Source: Hallella bergensis DSM 17361 (lineage in GTDB: Bacteria; Bacteroidota; Bacteroidia; Bacteroidales; Bacteroidaceae). Taken from it: a stretch of DNA of 35,293 nt. The notes beneath the pieces are model-generated. The model searched no databases and was not told the DNA's origin. It was given only the letters and a program-made list of their open reading frames with translations. Below are positions 25,572-35,283 of the stretch, in pieces. Location: NCBI RefSeq assembly GCF_000160535.1, contig NZ_GG704782.1:49145-84437 (forward strand). Direction: 5' to 3'. Every line of letters begins with the position of its first letter. Position 1 is the stretch's first letter. The translations under genes were made by a program, and so were the position numbers.

Positions 25572-26794
25572 GGATGCATGGTGTAGACAACGTGAATATT
25601 AATATAATCTGAAAGGAATCCGCCTGCACCAAAGTCCCACGGAAACACAAACTCCATGACTCCGGCATTGAAATCTACCTTGCCCATGGGAGTCACATAG
25701 TTACTCGGTTCGTTCCCGTAGGCATCGGCAGCAATGTCGCTGTTGCCAAGGTAGTACGAGGGATTAAGCGTTCCTATTTGTTGCAGCAAGTCGCTGAGCG
25801 CATATTCTGCGGTGGTGCCACCTTCATCCACATCGACGGTTTTCCCCTCGTCGGCCATTTTCTTCATGCGCTCCCAAGCTGAGAACTTATAGTCGAAGGG
25901 AATCTTGGTCACTTCGTCTCCATACTCATCTTCCATCAGGGATGTAAAATTGAGGCTACCGTCACGGTTGAGTGTGATTCCGTCTAACGTCACATTGAAT
26001 GTCTCCTGGGGATAATCGTAAGCTACGGCTTGCAGCACGGCTATGGAAACAGGGATTTGCATGAAGAAATCATTGTCCTCGGTAGTGACCTTACGGAACA
26101 CTTCATAGATATAACTGCCCATGCCCATCGGATTCCCAACCATTTTTAGCACAGGGGTTTCGGCTGTAGCCTTGTCGCTAAGGGTAATGATAGACTTGCC
26201 TGTGAACGTTCTCGTGTCCTTCCCGTCATTCCAAGTCTCCTTGTCATCATTACCAAACTTGATGGTCACCGTACAGTTTGACACGCCCATGATGCGCGTG
26301 AGGTCTATGCCGAGCTGGTCCTTGTAACCCGCTATCAGCTTCAACTGCTCGTCCGTGAGGGGCGGAATCTCCGCATTAGGCTTAACGGTGATGTTCACAC
26401 CATTGCCGAAAGGCGTCATCTTTGGGTCGGAACAACTGTCAATAACCACCCTGATGACCTCCTGCACGGCTAACAAACTCTTTTGATTGGACAATACACG
26501 GAACGAGGCCGTCTTTGTTCCTGCCTTAAAAACCAACGTATCCTTGTCTATTTTAACGGCATTCTTGTCGTCGCCCTCAATCCTTAGCCTGACAGAAACG
26601 TCCTTGTCCATTCGATAAGCCATCATGGCATTCACCTCCACACCTTCGGCAACGTCCTCTGTGAAACTGGTTTCTCCTTTGGCCGTCAGCATGACATAAT
26701 TGGACATTCTCTCCGTCGTGTCCACATTCTCGCCACATGCTACCCAAAGCATGAGCGAAAATAATGCTATCGTTATTTTAAGATTTCTCATCAT
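25568..26794 (-). CDS. Lipoprotein of the SusCD operon (possibly DUF4929)
   Basis: A 408-residue lipoprotein: hydrophobic signal, then WVACGE with the acylated Cys. Early beta-rich repeats (residues 30-130: AMMAYRMDKDVSVRLRIEGD, FKAGTKTASFRVLSNQK) look like a Calx-beta or Ig-like domain. The rest is a larger beta/helix domain. The position after SusD fits an accessory surface ligand-binding lipoprotein of a SusCD complex. I think it resembles DUF4929-type proteins, but this is unverified. It starts 35 bp after susD and overlaps the M16 gene. Confidence 0.75.
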   Translation of the reverse strand: MMRNLKITIALFSLMLWVACGENVDTTERMSNYVMLTAKGETSFTEDVAEGVEVNAMMAYRMDKDVSVRLRIEGDDKNAVKIDKDTLVFKAGTKTASFRVLSNQKSLLAVQEVIRVVIDSCSDPKMTPFGNGVNITVKPNAEIPPLTDEQLKLIAGYKDQLGIDLTRIMGVSNCTVTIKFGNDDKETWNDGKDTRTFTGKSIITLSDKATAETPVLKMVGNPMGMGSYIYEVFRKVTTEDNDFFMQIPVSIAVLQAVAYDYPQETFNVTLDGITLNRDGSLNFTSLMEDEYGDEVTKIPFDYKFSAWERMKKMADEGKTVDVDEGGTTAEYALSDLLQQIGTLNPSYYLGNSDIAADAYGNEPSNYVTPMGKVDFNAGVMEFVFPWDFGAGGFLSDYINIHVVYTMHP

Positions 26795-26829
26795 TCTTTT
26801 GAATCAACTGCGTGTTATACTTGACTGTT

Positions 26830-28221
26830 TTAGCGATTAATAGGCCAGCCTTGGTTCTGTTTCATGTTGTTATTATATTTGTATTCCGAGGCCGGGATAG
26901 GAAAAGTCCAGCGGTAGTCGTTGGCGGCAATACTTCCCTGGCTGCCCTTTCCCCAAACACCCGGACGCTCGAATGAGTCCGGCCGCACGCGCTTGAGGTC
27001 GAAATAGTTCTGCCCTTCCCCTGCAAATTCTTTCCATTTCGCTTCGAGAATGGCCTGAATGAGCGATTCGCCTGTCAACGAGGAATCGATCAGGCCTGAG
27101 TTCATCTGCCCAAGGTAACGATTGACTGTGGCTACAGCCTCGTTGAAACGACCCAAACGAGCCTGGCACTCGGATGCCATGAAGAGTGCCCCGGCATAGC
27201 GCATGCGGTTGATATAGGCAATGGAAAGGTTTTCTTTATTCATACGATTATACTTGCCAAGCAGCCGGCGGTTCTCACCAGCCATCATTTTGGTGTATTC
27301 GGCATATTTCCTGCGAGCGTCAGACTCATCCAACAGCAGCTGGGGATTCAGTGCATAAAAGTCGCCTTCTTCAGCACTATACTGAATGTCGGCATAGTAA
27401 GATGCATTTGTATTGAAGGCAAAGATACGCCCGTTCCACGATTCTTGTGCCCAGAAGCGCTCCACACCGGAAGCCATAAGGCCGTCGTCTGGACAGTCCT
27501 TGAGCAGACTCTGGGCATCGTCAAGGGCGCGAGCATAGTCTCCGGTATAAAGTTCCACCTCGGCACGCAGGCTGCGGGCGGCATTGGCCGACAACCATCC
27601 GTTTTGCGAAGGAGAACTCCCCACCTCAATAGCCTCATTGAGCAACTGAAGGATATAGCTGACACACTTCTTTTTCGATGCCCGCTCGGGTTCTTCCAAT
27701 CCCACGGATTTCTTGATGACGATGCCCAGCGAGTCGGACGTGTCGTTGTAGGAGGAGGCAAAGAGTCGCAGCACATCGAAATAGGCCATGGCCTTGAGCG
27801 TCTTGACTTCTGCCCCGATAACAGCTTTCTGCTTACTCTCTGCGTCTGTAGTCGCATTGACCTTGTCCATGCGTTCCAGCAACACGTCGCAGTTGGCTAT
27901 ACAGTTGTAATAGCCCAGCCAGGCATCCGCTGCAAAGCTGCTGATCTGCTTGTCTAGCCAAAGGTACAGATTCTTTTGATTCGAATTCTTGCCAGACAGA
28001 TTGGTCAGGCAGAAGTCATTCCCCATTTGCGACAGTTCAAACTCATAATGTGGGTAAAGCTGATAGCAGGAGGTGAGCAGCGAGCGGGCCGACTCCACCG
28101 ATGCGATGGCGTCGGGATCGGAATACAGATCAGGAGAGGGCACATCTACCGAGCAAGATTCGGCTCCCATGAGGAGCGCGCTCCATAAAATGATATATTT
28201 GACAAAGCATTTCTTTTTCAT
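26830..28221 (-). CDS. SusD/RagB family surface lipoprotein
   Basis: A 463-residue lid protein that binds the nutrient at the cell surface and closes the SusC channel. It has a lipoprotein signal ending AESC and N-terminal SusD-like helices with TPR character. The diagnostic C-terminal part has EAKWKEFAGEGQNYFDLKRV, then AANDYRWTFPIPASE, and ends NQNQGWP-like (KQNQGWPINR). It begins 10 bp after susC. Confidence 0.94.
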   Translation of the reverse strand: MKKKCFVKYIILWSALLMGAESCSVDVPSPDLYSDPDAIASVESARSLLTSCYQLYPHYEFELSQMGNDFCLTNLSGKNSNQKNLYLWLDKQISSFAADAWLGYYNCIANCDVLLERMDKVNATTDAESKQKAVIGAEVKTLKAMAYFDVLRLFASSYNDTSDSLGIVIKKSVGLEEPERASKKKCVSYILQLLNEAIEVGSSPSQNGWLSANAARSLRAEVELYTGDYARALDDAQSLLKDCPDDGLMASGVERFWAQESWNGRIFAFNTNASYYADIQYSAEEGDFYALNPQLLLDESDARRKYAEYTKMMAGENRRLLGKYNRMNKENLSIAYINRMRYAGALFMASECQARLGRFNEAVATVNRYLGQMNSGLIDSSLTGESLIQAILEAKWKEFAGEGQNYFDLKRVRPDSFERPGVWGKGSQGSIAANDYRWTFPIPASEYKYNNNMKQNQGWPINR

Positions 28222-28231
28222 GGTGGAATGT

Positions 28232-31200
28232 TTAAAAGGTCAAACTTAGGTTGAAAGTATAAACCGGCTGAATGGTTCCAGCAAGCGTGCCACTTTCCGG
28301 GTCGCTCTCTTTATAATTTGTGAAAGACAGCAGGTTAGACCCCTGCAAACCCACAGTGGCATAGGAAATAAACGGTAAATGCCGCTCTAACCAATAGCCG
28401 GAAACATGATATTTCAATGAAACCATCGACAATTTCATGTAGTCACTCTTGCCCACGGTGCGCGAATTGGGATACAAGGCTATGTTGTCTTCTGCCACAG
28501 AAGATGTGTAATAGGGCGTCCAGTAAGTTTTGTTCTCATCTCCCATCTTGAACCACATCTTGTCTGTCTGTCCCTGCACGGCGTTCTTGTTGGCATTGTC
28601 ACGGTTGCGCACATAGCTATAGTTGAACCGCTGCTTTCCCCCACTCACCCAATAGAAGTCGGCATCCAACTCGAGCGACTTCCAGAAAAAGGTGAGATTA
28701 AACGTCCCCGAATAGGGCGGAGTGAGGTGTCCCAATGCAGCCACATCATCCTTGAGCAGGGCTTCGGTAGCCTGTTTCTCACCAGACGGAGTGCGAAACA
28801 CGGGATAGCCGGTCAACGGATTGATACCCAATGACACAGGACCATATATCATGTCATACGACTTGCCCACCTGGTAATCCGGAACGAGTGCTTCCTCACT
28901 GGTATAAATACGGTCTGTGTAATACAGGTCGATCACCTTGTTGCTGTTATAGGCCATGTTGGCACCCACGGTCAATCGCAGGTCATAGGTGTCTATAATC
29001 TTGATGTTGGTGCCGAGTTCCACGCCCTTGTTTTGCAGCGTTCCAATATTGCGCTTCATCGAGGTGTATCCGGTGGATGAAGGGATGGGCACGTCCAACA
29101 GGGCATCTTCAGTTTTACGGTTATACCAGTTGATGCTGAACGTGAATCGTTTCCACAAGTCAAACTCCATACCGAGGTCGAACTCCTTGTTTTGCTCGGG
29201 TTTTAGGTCTTTATTGTAAAGGGACACGAAGTCAAGCGGGCGTTGGTTTTCATAGCTCGTCGTGGCATATCTGAAACTGCCCACCGTGTTGGAGATCGAC
29301 ACCCCGTTGAGATTGGCAGTAATACCATAGGATGCCTTGAATTTCAACATCGTAAGCACTTTGTTGTCGTGCAACCATGAATAATTGGTTGGCGACCATC
29401 CGATTCCCATTGCCCACGCGTTGTTCCACCGCTTTTCCTTGGGTAGCACCGACGAGGCATCTGACTTGAAAGTGCCGTAGAAATCGTAGATGGAATTATA
29501 GGTATACCCCAGCACTACACCGGTGCCCAGTTGTGCAGAGCGGTCACGCGGCGCACTGACGTATGGTTGTCGCGAACCATGAAGACTTTGGTTGATGGCC
29601 GCAGCCGAGTTGAGATTGCCCACGCCATAACCACGCAGCAACGCATTGTCGCTGTTCATGCGGTAGTAGTCCATGTTGACTCCTATGGTCAGGTCGTGCA
29701 CCTTGGCAAAGGTATGGTTGTACGTCACGCGCAGGTTGCTGGAGAAGTTGGCCAACGTGTTCTTGAATTTCTGGAAGATACCTCTCTCGATTTCCGGAAT
29801 ACCGCTGTGCGTCTCGCTGTATGATGTGCCTGGGGTGAACTGATTGCCCTCGCTCAGCGTAAAGTCTAATCCGGCCACATAGCCGATGTTCAGTCCCGCC
29901 AACGGTTCCAAGGTGATATTGGCGCTCACGCCGGCAGTCTTTCCGGTCGATTCGGCTTCATATTGGTTCAGCAGGTCGTTGTATGTCCTGCCCGGATAAG
30001 ACCACAGCCGTCCTGTTTTCTGCTCGTATGGGTTGAGCTGATAAACCAGTGCCGTCGGGTCAGAGCTGCTACCGTTGGGAGTCTTGGTCTTCGTATAGTT
30101 GCCATTGACGCTGAGCAGGAAATAACCGATATGACCAAGCTTCTGGTCGATGTTCATGCGCAATCCCATGCGGCGCTCATCGTTTCCTCTGATGCGTCCG
30201 CCCTGATAAGCGTAGTTTCCGGATATATAATAAGATGTGTTGTTATTGCCGCCCTTCACACTGAGGTTATGACGATGATACACCTGGTTGCGGAGCAACT
30301 CCTTGAACCAGTCGGTGTTGATACCCCGAAGCGAGTCGAGCTTGCGCTGACCGTCGGTAATCATAGCCTGCAGAGCGGGATTTGTGGAATAATATTTGTT
30401 TAGATAATCGGCACTGTAGCGATAGCCCGGTGTTTCAGGGTTTTGCAACAGCCGTTCGAGTTCTAATTTCTCCTCGCTGTCCATCATGTTGATGCCGCGC
30501 CGACCTCGGGTGGTGATACCCATGTTGGTCGAATAACTGACCACCGTTCTGCCCTCATATCCGCGCTGTGATGCGATTTCGAGTACACCGTTGGCGGCCT
30601 TGACTCCGTAGAGGGCACAAGCGGCAGCATTTTTCAGCACCTTGATGCTCTTGATGTCCTGAGGGTTGAGGTTATAAAAGGTTTCCGGAGAAATAACCTG
30701 TCCGTCCATGACATAAAGGGGTTCGTTGATGGCGTCGCCGCGCTGGAATGAGGAGTTACCACGAATGCGTATGCGGGGGTGCGATCCAAGTTCGCCCGTG
30801 TTGGTCACAACAAGTCCTGGGGTCTGTCCCTGCAGCGAGAGCGCAAAGTCGATCATGGGTTTTTCGCTGAGTCGCTTCATGTTGATATTGTCCACCACAC
30901 CGGCCTTGGCACGCAAATCGATGGCGTTGATGTTGGGCGAACTCTTGACAACAACCTCCTCGATGCGCTTCACATCTTCTTTCATGACGATATCCACCCG
31001 ACCTCGCCCCTCTATGGCAACGGCTTGCGAACGATAGCCCATGCAGGTGAACAGTAACTTCGTCTCCCGTCCCCAATAGCCTCTGAGCGAATAGCGACCG
31101 GTGGCATCCGTCACAGCAACAAGGGTCGTGTTTTCCACTTTTACCGTCACCTCGGCCAACGGCAATTTGTCTTGGTTGTAGACATAGCCCACAACGGTGG

Positions 31201-31285
31201 AAGGGGCATTCTGAGCCCACAGCGGGAAAAGGCACAGTTGTGTTAAGAACAGGAACAACAACCGCTTTTTAATTTTCTTCATCAT
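28232..31285 (-). CDS. SusC/RagA family TonB-dependent outer-membrane transporter
   Basis: The 1017-residue protein (start at 31285, MMKKIKKRL) has a signal peptide, a carboxypeptidase-regulatory-like domain (about 30-110: GYVYNQDKLPLAEVTVKV), and a plug domain. The plug has the SusC signature region GSHPRIRIRGNSSFQRGD, YVMDGQ and NPQDIKSIKVLKNAAACALY. A long barrel follows, ending in FNLSLTF with a terminal Phe for BAM. The ATG at 31306 is possible but gives an extra acidic leader. It is the first gene of the five-gene operon. The substrate class is open: with an M16 protease, a haem-binding ChaN and no glycosidase, peptide or haem(protein) import is favoured over glycan. Confidence 0.94.
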   Translation of the reverse strand: MMKKIKKRLLFLFLTQLCLFPLWAQNAPSTVVGYVYNQDKLPLAEVTVKVENTTLVAVTDATGRYSLRGYWGRETKLLFTCMGYRSQAVAIEGRGRVDIVMKEDVKRIEEVVVKSSPNINAIDLRAKAGVVDNINMKRLSEKPMIDFALSLQGQTPGLVVTNTGELGSHPRIRIRGNSSFQRGDAINEPLYVMDGQVISPETFYNLNPQDIKSIKVLKNAAACALYGVKAANGVLEIASQRGYEGRTVVSYSTNMGITTRGRRGINMMDSEEKLELERLLQNPETPGYRYSADYLNKYYSTNPALQAMITDGQRKLDSLRGINTDWFKELLRNQVYHRHNLSVKGGNNNTSYYISGNYAYQGGRIRGNDERRMGLRMNIDQKLGHIGYFLLSVNGNYTKTKTPNGSSSDPTALVYQLNPYEQKTGRLWSYPGRTYNDLLNQYEAESTGKTAGVSANITLEPLAGLNIGYVAGLDFTLSEGNQFTPGTSYSETHSGIPEIERGIFQKFKNTLANFSSNLRVTYNHTFAKVHDLTIGVNMDYYRMNSDNALLRGYGVGNLNSAAAINQSLHGSRQPYVSAPRDRSAQLGTGVVLGYTYNSIYDFYGTFKSDASSVLPKEKRWNNAWAMGIGWSPTNYSWLHDNKVLTMLKFKASYGITANLNGVSISNTVGSFRYATTSYENQRPLDFVSLYNKDLKPEQNKEFDLGMEFDLWKRFTFSINWYNRKTEDALLDVPIPSSTGYTSMKRNIGTLQNKGVELGTNIKIIDTYDLRLTVGANMAYNSNKVIDLYYTDRIYTSEEALVPDYQVGKSYDMIYGPVSLGINPLTGYPVFRTPSGEKQATEALLKDDVAALGHLTPPYSGTFNLTFFWKSLELDADFYWVSGGKQRFNYSYVRNRDNANKNAVQGQTDKMWFKMGDENKTYWTPYYTSSVAEDNIALYPNSRTVGKSDYMKLSMVSLKYHVSGYWLERHLPFISYATVGLQGSNLLSFTNYKESDPESGTLAGTIQPVYTFNLSLTF

Positions 31286-31320
31286 ATCCCTTGCAATAAA
31301 GTCCATAAAAATTTACAAAA

Positions 31321-31365
31321 TGTTGCAGAATATACAGCAAAAATTACTAATTGTTGCAAATATAC
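31321..31365 (-). promoter_or_regulatory. susC promoter region with a direct repeat
   Basis: The - strand -7 box TATATTTG is at 31357-31364, about 70 bp before the start. A near-identical word is repeated downstream: GTATATTTGCAACA (31352-31365) and GTATATTCTGCAACA (31321-31335). No clear -33 TTTG at 19-21 bp. Confidence 0.5.
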
Positions 31366-31494
31366 GAAGATTATTAAAGAAAACTAAATATTTATGTAAT
31401 ATATTAATCCATTAAGTCAAAAATCATTAGATTTGGGTAGTTATCCCGACACACAGGGGGCAGAACAGCTGCATTACTACTAACAACAAGGGGA

Positions 31495-31582
31495 TTATCG
31501 CGGCCGACAGACAAGTGGATGACGGACGGCAGACGATTGGATGACGGACGATAGACGATTGGATGACGGACGATAGACGATG
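31495..31582. repeat. 22-bp tandem repeat array, four units (copy 2)
   Basis: Units at 31495-31516 (diverged), 31517-31538, 31539-31560 and 31561-31582, exact 22-bp period. The consensus GGATGACGGACGATAGACGATT is related to the array at 20704-20791. It sits between the sdh terminator and the susC promoter region. Confidence 0.88.
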
Positions 31583-31603
31583 ACAAAGAAACGTCTTCGT
31601 GCG

Positions 31604-31641
31604 AAAAAAATCCCGTGAACACGGTAGGGTTCACGGGATTT
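31604..31641 (-). terminator. Terminator of the sdhCAB operon
   Basis: The 13-bp perfect stem (31608-31620 with 31629-31641) has an 8-nt loop and is followed on the - strand by seven T. It lies about 40 bp after the sdhB stop. Confidence 0.93.
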
Positions 31642-31680
31642 GATTTGATATTGGCGGTTTCCACAGGGGAAACGGTGCGC

Positions 31681-32439
31681 TTAATCAGCCAATTTGGCGG
31701 CGATATACTCGCGGTTGAGGCGTGCGATGTTGGCAATAGACTCGTTCTTGGGGCATGCTGCCTCGCAAGCACGGGTGTTGGTGCAGTTGCCAAATCCGAG
31801 TTCCTCCATCTTGTCGATCATATTCTTGACACGCTTAGCGGCCTCCGGACGACCCTGTGGCAAGAGTGCCAGCTGGCTCACCTTGGAGGAGAGGAACAAC
31901 ATGGCCGAACCGTTCTTGCAAGCTGCAACACAGGCGCCGCAGCCAATGCAGGTGGCGCAGTCCATAGCCTCGTCGGCAGCTTCCTTGGAAATCAGGATGG
32001 CGTTGGCATCCTGAGCCTGTCCGGTGCGGACAGTGGTGTATCCACCAGCAGCAATGATCTTGTCGAATGCCGTGCGGTCGACCATGCAGTCCTTGATAAC
32101 CGGGAATGCGGCCGAGCGCCAAGGCTCAACGGTAATCACGTCGCCATCGTTGAAACGGCGCATATACAACTGACAAGTGGTTGCACCGCGCTCGGTCTTG
32201 CCATGAGGTGTGCCGTTGATATAAAGTGAACACATACCGCAGATGCCCTCGCGACAGTCGTGGTCGAAAACAAAGGGCTCCTTGCCGGCTTCGATCAACT
32301 CTTCGTTGAGGATATCGAGCATCTCAAGGAATGAGGTGCCATCAGGGATATCCTTCATCTCGTGCGTATCAAAATAGCCCTGTGCCTTAGGACCATTCTG
32401 ACGCCAAAATCTTAGTGTGAAACTGATATTTTTTGCCAT
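31681..32439 (-). CDS. sdhB: Fumarate reductase/succinate dehydrogenase iron-sulfur subunit
   Basis: A 252-residue electron-transfer subunit. The [2Fe-2S] ligands are in [10 protein letters not shown] (Cys62, 67, 70) and Cys89. The C-terminal ferredoxin part has [12 protein letters not shown] (Cys164, 167, 170, 174) and [13 protein letters not shown] (Cys219, 225, 229) for the 4Fe-4S and 3Fe-4S clusters. It starts 5 bp after sdhA. In Prevotella and Bacteroides this enzyme mainly reduces fumarate in anaerobic respiration, so an frdB name is equally valid. Confidence 0.95.
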   Translation of the reverse strand: MAKNISFTLRFWRQNGPKAQGYFDTHEMKDIPDGTSFLEMLDILNEELIEAGKEPFVFDHDCREGICGMCSLYINGTPHGKTERGATTCQLYMRRFNDGDVITVEPWRSAAFPVIKDCMVDRTAFDKIIAAGGYTTVRTGQAQDANAILISKEAADEAMDCATCIGCGACVAACKNGSAMLFLSSKVSQLALLPQGRPEAAKRVKNMIDKMEELGFGNCTNTRACEAACPKNESIANIARLNREYIAAKLAD

Positions 32440-32444
32440 AGTTG

Positions 32445-34427
32445 TTAATTCTTATAATTACGTGTTTGAACCTGGATTGCCTCATACTCCAAAGGCTCCT
32501 TGATAAGTTCGGGAACTTTCTCGTCAGATCCCTGGTATTCCCAGCAACCTACATAGAAGTAGTTCTCGTCGTCGCGGGCAGCCTCTCCTTCGGGTGTGGC
32601 ATGCTCTTCGCGGAAGTGACCGCCGCAGCTCTCGTTGCGCGAGAGGGCATCGTAGGCCACCAGTTCGCCCATCAAAATGAAATCGCGGAGGTGGATGGCC
32701 TTGTCAAGTTCGACGTTGAGCCCCTCCTTTTTCCCAGGAACAAAGAGGTTGGTGTTGAATTCCTTGCGCAAGTCGGCAATCATCTTCAAACCTTTTTCCA
32801 AGCCTTCCTTGGTGCGTCCCATGCCTACATGGTCCCACATGATGTGTCCCAACTCCTTGTGGAGAGAGTCCACAGAGCGCTTGCCCTGAATATTCATGAG
32901 GCGGTCGAACTCTGCATTAACAGCCTTTTCGGCTTCCTCAAATTCCGGCGTGTCGGTTGGAATCTTTGGCCAGACAGCCTGGTCGGCCAAGTAATTCTGA
33001 ATGGTATACGGCAACACGAAGTATCCGTCGGCCAAGCCCTGCATCAGAGCAGAGGCACCGAGACGGTTGGCACCGTGGTCGGAGAAGTTGCACTCGCCAA
33101 TGGCAAAAAGTCCGGTGATGGTGGTCTGGAGTTCATAGTCGACCCAGAGACCGCCCATCGTATAGTGGATGGCAGGGAAGATCATCATGGGCTTGTAATA
33201 TTTCTCGCCGTTGATTTCGTTGGCGAGGTCGCCCGGGAACACGTCGGTGATTTCCTCATACATCTCAAAGAGGTTGCCGTAGCGCTGCATGATTTCATCG
33301 AGTCCGAGACGGTTGATAGACTCGGAGAAGTCGAGGAACACGGCCAAGCCGGTGTTGTTCACACCATAACCCTTGTCGCAGCGCTCCTTGGCGGCACGCG
33401 AGGCCACGTCACGGGGAACGAGGTTACCGAATGCCGGATAGCGGCGCTCGAGGTAATAGTCGCGGTCTTCTTCGGGGATTTCCCAGCCCTGGAGGGTTCC
33501 GTCCTGGAGTTTCTTGGCATCTTCAAGTTTCTTGGGTACCCAGATGCGGCCATCGTTACGCAGCGACTCGGACATCAGCGTGAGTTTGGACTGCTTGTCG
33601 CCATGAACGGGGATACAGGTGGGGTGGATCTGTACGTAGCAGGGGTTGGCAAAATAGGCGCCCTTGCGATAGGCCTGGATGGCTGCTGTACAGTTGCAAC
33701 CCATGGCGTTGGTGGAGAGGAAGTAGGCATTGCCGTAACCGCCGGTACCGAGAACTACGGCATTGGCTGAGAATCTCTCGAGCTTGCCGGTAATCAGGTT
33801 CTTGGCGATGATGCCGCGAGCGCGGCCGTCGACGATAACCACATCTTCCATTTCATAGCGCGTATAGAGCTTCACCTTGCCGGCATTCACCTGGCACATC
33901 AGCGAGGAATAGGCACCGAGAAGAAGTTGCTGCCCGGTCTGTCCCTTGGCATAGAATGTGCGGCTCACCTGGGCTCCACCAAAAGAACGGTTGGCCAGCA
34001 TACCGCCATACTCGCGGGCAAAGGGCACACCCTGTGCCACACACTGGTCGATGATGCAGTTGGAAACCTCAGCCAGACGATAGACATTTGCCTCGCGGGC
34101 GCGATAGTCACCACCTTTCACGGTGTCATAGAACAGGCGATAAATCGAGTCGCCATCGTTCTGATAGTTCTTGGCAGCATTGATACCTCCCTGTGCGGCA
34201 ATCGAGTGGGCACGTCGCGGCGAATCCTGAATGCAGAAGTTGAGTACGTTGAAGCCCATCTCGCCCAGTGAGGCGGCAGCACTTGCACCGGCAAGACCAG
34301 TTCCGACAACGATGACGTCGAGCTTCAGCTTGTTCTTGGGGTTCACTAAGCGCTGGTGAGTTTTATAGTTGGTCCATTTCTCGGCCACGGGGCCGTCTGG
34401 AATTCTTGAATCTAATTGTTTAGTCAT
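32445..34427 (-). CDS. sdhA: Fumarate reductase/succinate dehydrogenase flavoprotein subunit
   Basis: The 660-residue catalytic subunit has an FAD-binding N terminus ([21 protein letters not shown]) and the covalent-flavin His in [16 protein letters not shown]. Active-site residues sit in [11 protein letters not shown] and the Arg region near [18 protein letters not shown]. It closes with GGHFREEH and the C-terminal helical domain. The ATG at 34427 is chosen because [17 protein letters not shown] matches the usual N terminus of Bacteroidales FrdA; 34439 is the alternative. It lies between sdhC and sdhB in one operon. Confidence 0.95.
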   Translation of the reverse strand: MTKQLDSRIPDGPVAEKWTNYKTHQRLVNPKNKLKLDVIVVGTGLAGASAAASLGEMGFNVLNFCIQDSPRRAHSIAAQGGINAAKNYQNDGDSIYRLFYDTVKGGDYRAREANVYRLAEVSNCIIDQCVAQGVPFAREYGGMLANRSFGGAQVSRTFYAKGQTGQQLLLGAYSSLMCQVNAGKVKLYTRYEMEDVVIVDGRARGIIAKNLITGKLERFSANAVVLGTGGYGNAYFLSTNAMGCNCTAAIQAYRKGAYFANPCYVQIHPTCIPVHGDKQSKLTLMSESLRNDGRIWVPKKLEDAKKLQDGTLQGWEIPEEDRDYYLERRYPAFGNLVPRDVASRAAKERCDKGYGVNNTGLAVFLDFSESINRLGLDEIMQRYGNLFEMYEEITDVFPGDLANEINGEKYYKPMMIFPAIHYTMGGLWVDYELQTTITGLFAIGECNFSDHGANRLGASALMQGLADGYFVLPYTIQNYLADQAVWPKIPTDTPEFEEAEKAVNAEFDRLMNIQGKRSVDSLHKELGHIMWDHVGMGRTKEGLEKGLKMIADLRKEFNTNLFVPGKKEGLNVELDKAIHLRDFILMGELVAYDALSRNESCGGHFREEHATPEGEAARDDENYFYVGCWEYQGSDEKVPELIKEPLEYEAIQVQTRNYKN

Positions 34428-34461
34428 AATCTCTTTCATGATGATTTAAGATTGTTGATTG

Positions 34462-35148
34462 TTAATATGCGCAGCACATACTTGGAGCGAAGCCAAGCCA
34501 GAAGGCCAGCACGAGGAAAGCAAACACACCCATGAGGATTGTTACGTAAACAATGCCGATGGTGTGCCAACGCTTAAACCATATCTTGCCACTGATGCCC
34601 AATGTATGGAGCGAACTCCAGAAACCATGGGAAAGGTGGAACCAAAGGGCCACAATCCACACGAGGTAGAGTACGGAATAAACCGGGCAGGAGAAGGTTT
34701 CGAGAATCCACGCAAATCCATCGGCGGGGTCGTGAGCCACCTGGATATGTGCCAACTCGGCAAACATCATGTGCCCCCAGAAATTGTAGAGGTGCAACAC
34801 GAGCCCGACTAAAATGATAAGTCCCAGGACGAGCATGTTCTGAGAGGCCCAGCTCACGGTTTCATGGCTGGCTGACACATCATAGCGCTCATTGCCTCGG
34901 GCACGGCGGTTCTGCATGGTCAGAATGAATGCGTAAACGATATGCACCACTGCCAAAGCAGCAAGACCCAGCGTTCCGGCGACTGCATACCAGTTGCTTC
35001 CCAAAAATTCGCAAATCATGTTATAGGCATCTCCTGAGAAGAAGGCCACAACATTCATGCAACAGTGGAAAGTCAGGAATAGAATAAGGCAGATGCCCGT
35101 TAACGACATCACAACTTTTCTACCAATTGGAGAATTGATTAACCACAT
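34462..35148 (-). CDS. sdhC: Fumarate reductase/succinate dehydrogenase cytochrome b subunit
   Basis: A 228-residue membrane anchor with five transmembrane helices and several helix-embedded His residues (for example FLTFHCCMN, AVVHIVYAF, VLHLYNFWGHM, WFHLSHGFWS) that can ligate two b haems. A single anchor of this size is typical of the b558 family found in Wolinella, Bacillus and Bacteroidota. It passes electrons from menaquinol to SdhAB for fumarate reduction. It is the first gene of the operon. Confidence 0.94.
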   Translation of the reverse strand: MWLINSPIGRKVVMSLTGICLILFLTFHCCMNVVAFFSGDAYNMICEFLGSNWYAVAGTLGLAALAVVHIVYAFILTMQNRRARGNERYDVSASHETVSWASQNMLVLGLIILVGLVLHLYNFWGHMMFAELAHIQVAHDPADGFAWILETFSCPVYSVLYLVWIVALWFHLSHGFWSSLHTLGISGKIWFKRWHTIGIVYVTILMGVFAFLVLAFWLGFAPSMCCAY

Positions 35149-35275
35149 AAATGACTGATTTTTAATTATATTACTGTTAGATATTATCAGAATAGCCGAA
35201 TACGGACAGCCTGCGCATAGTCAAAATACCTTACGTATAGTCCTTTGTTGGTATACACCACACGCCATGCAAGTG

Positions 35276-35283
35276 CAAAAATA
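35276..35283 (-). promoter_or_regulatory. Possible sdhCAB promoter -7 element
   Basis: TATTTTTG on the - strand matches TAnnTTTG and would give a 5' UTR of about 120 nt. The -33 box would fall at the window edge and cannot be judged. Confidence 0.4.

Noticed and set aside
31404..31793. 129-codon - strand ORF
   Set aside because: Spans the repeat array, the sdh terminator and the end of sdhB; not a credible gene.
32442..33770. 442-codon + strand ORF
   Set aside because: Antisense to sdhA, with no domain of its own.
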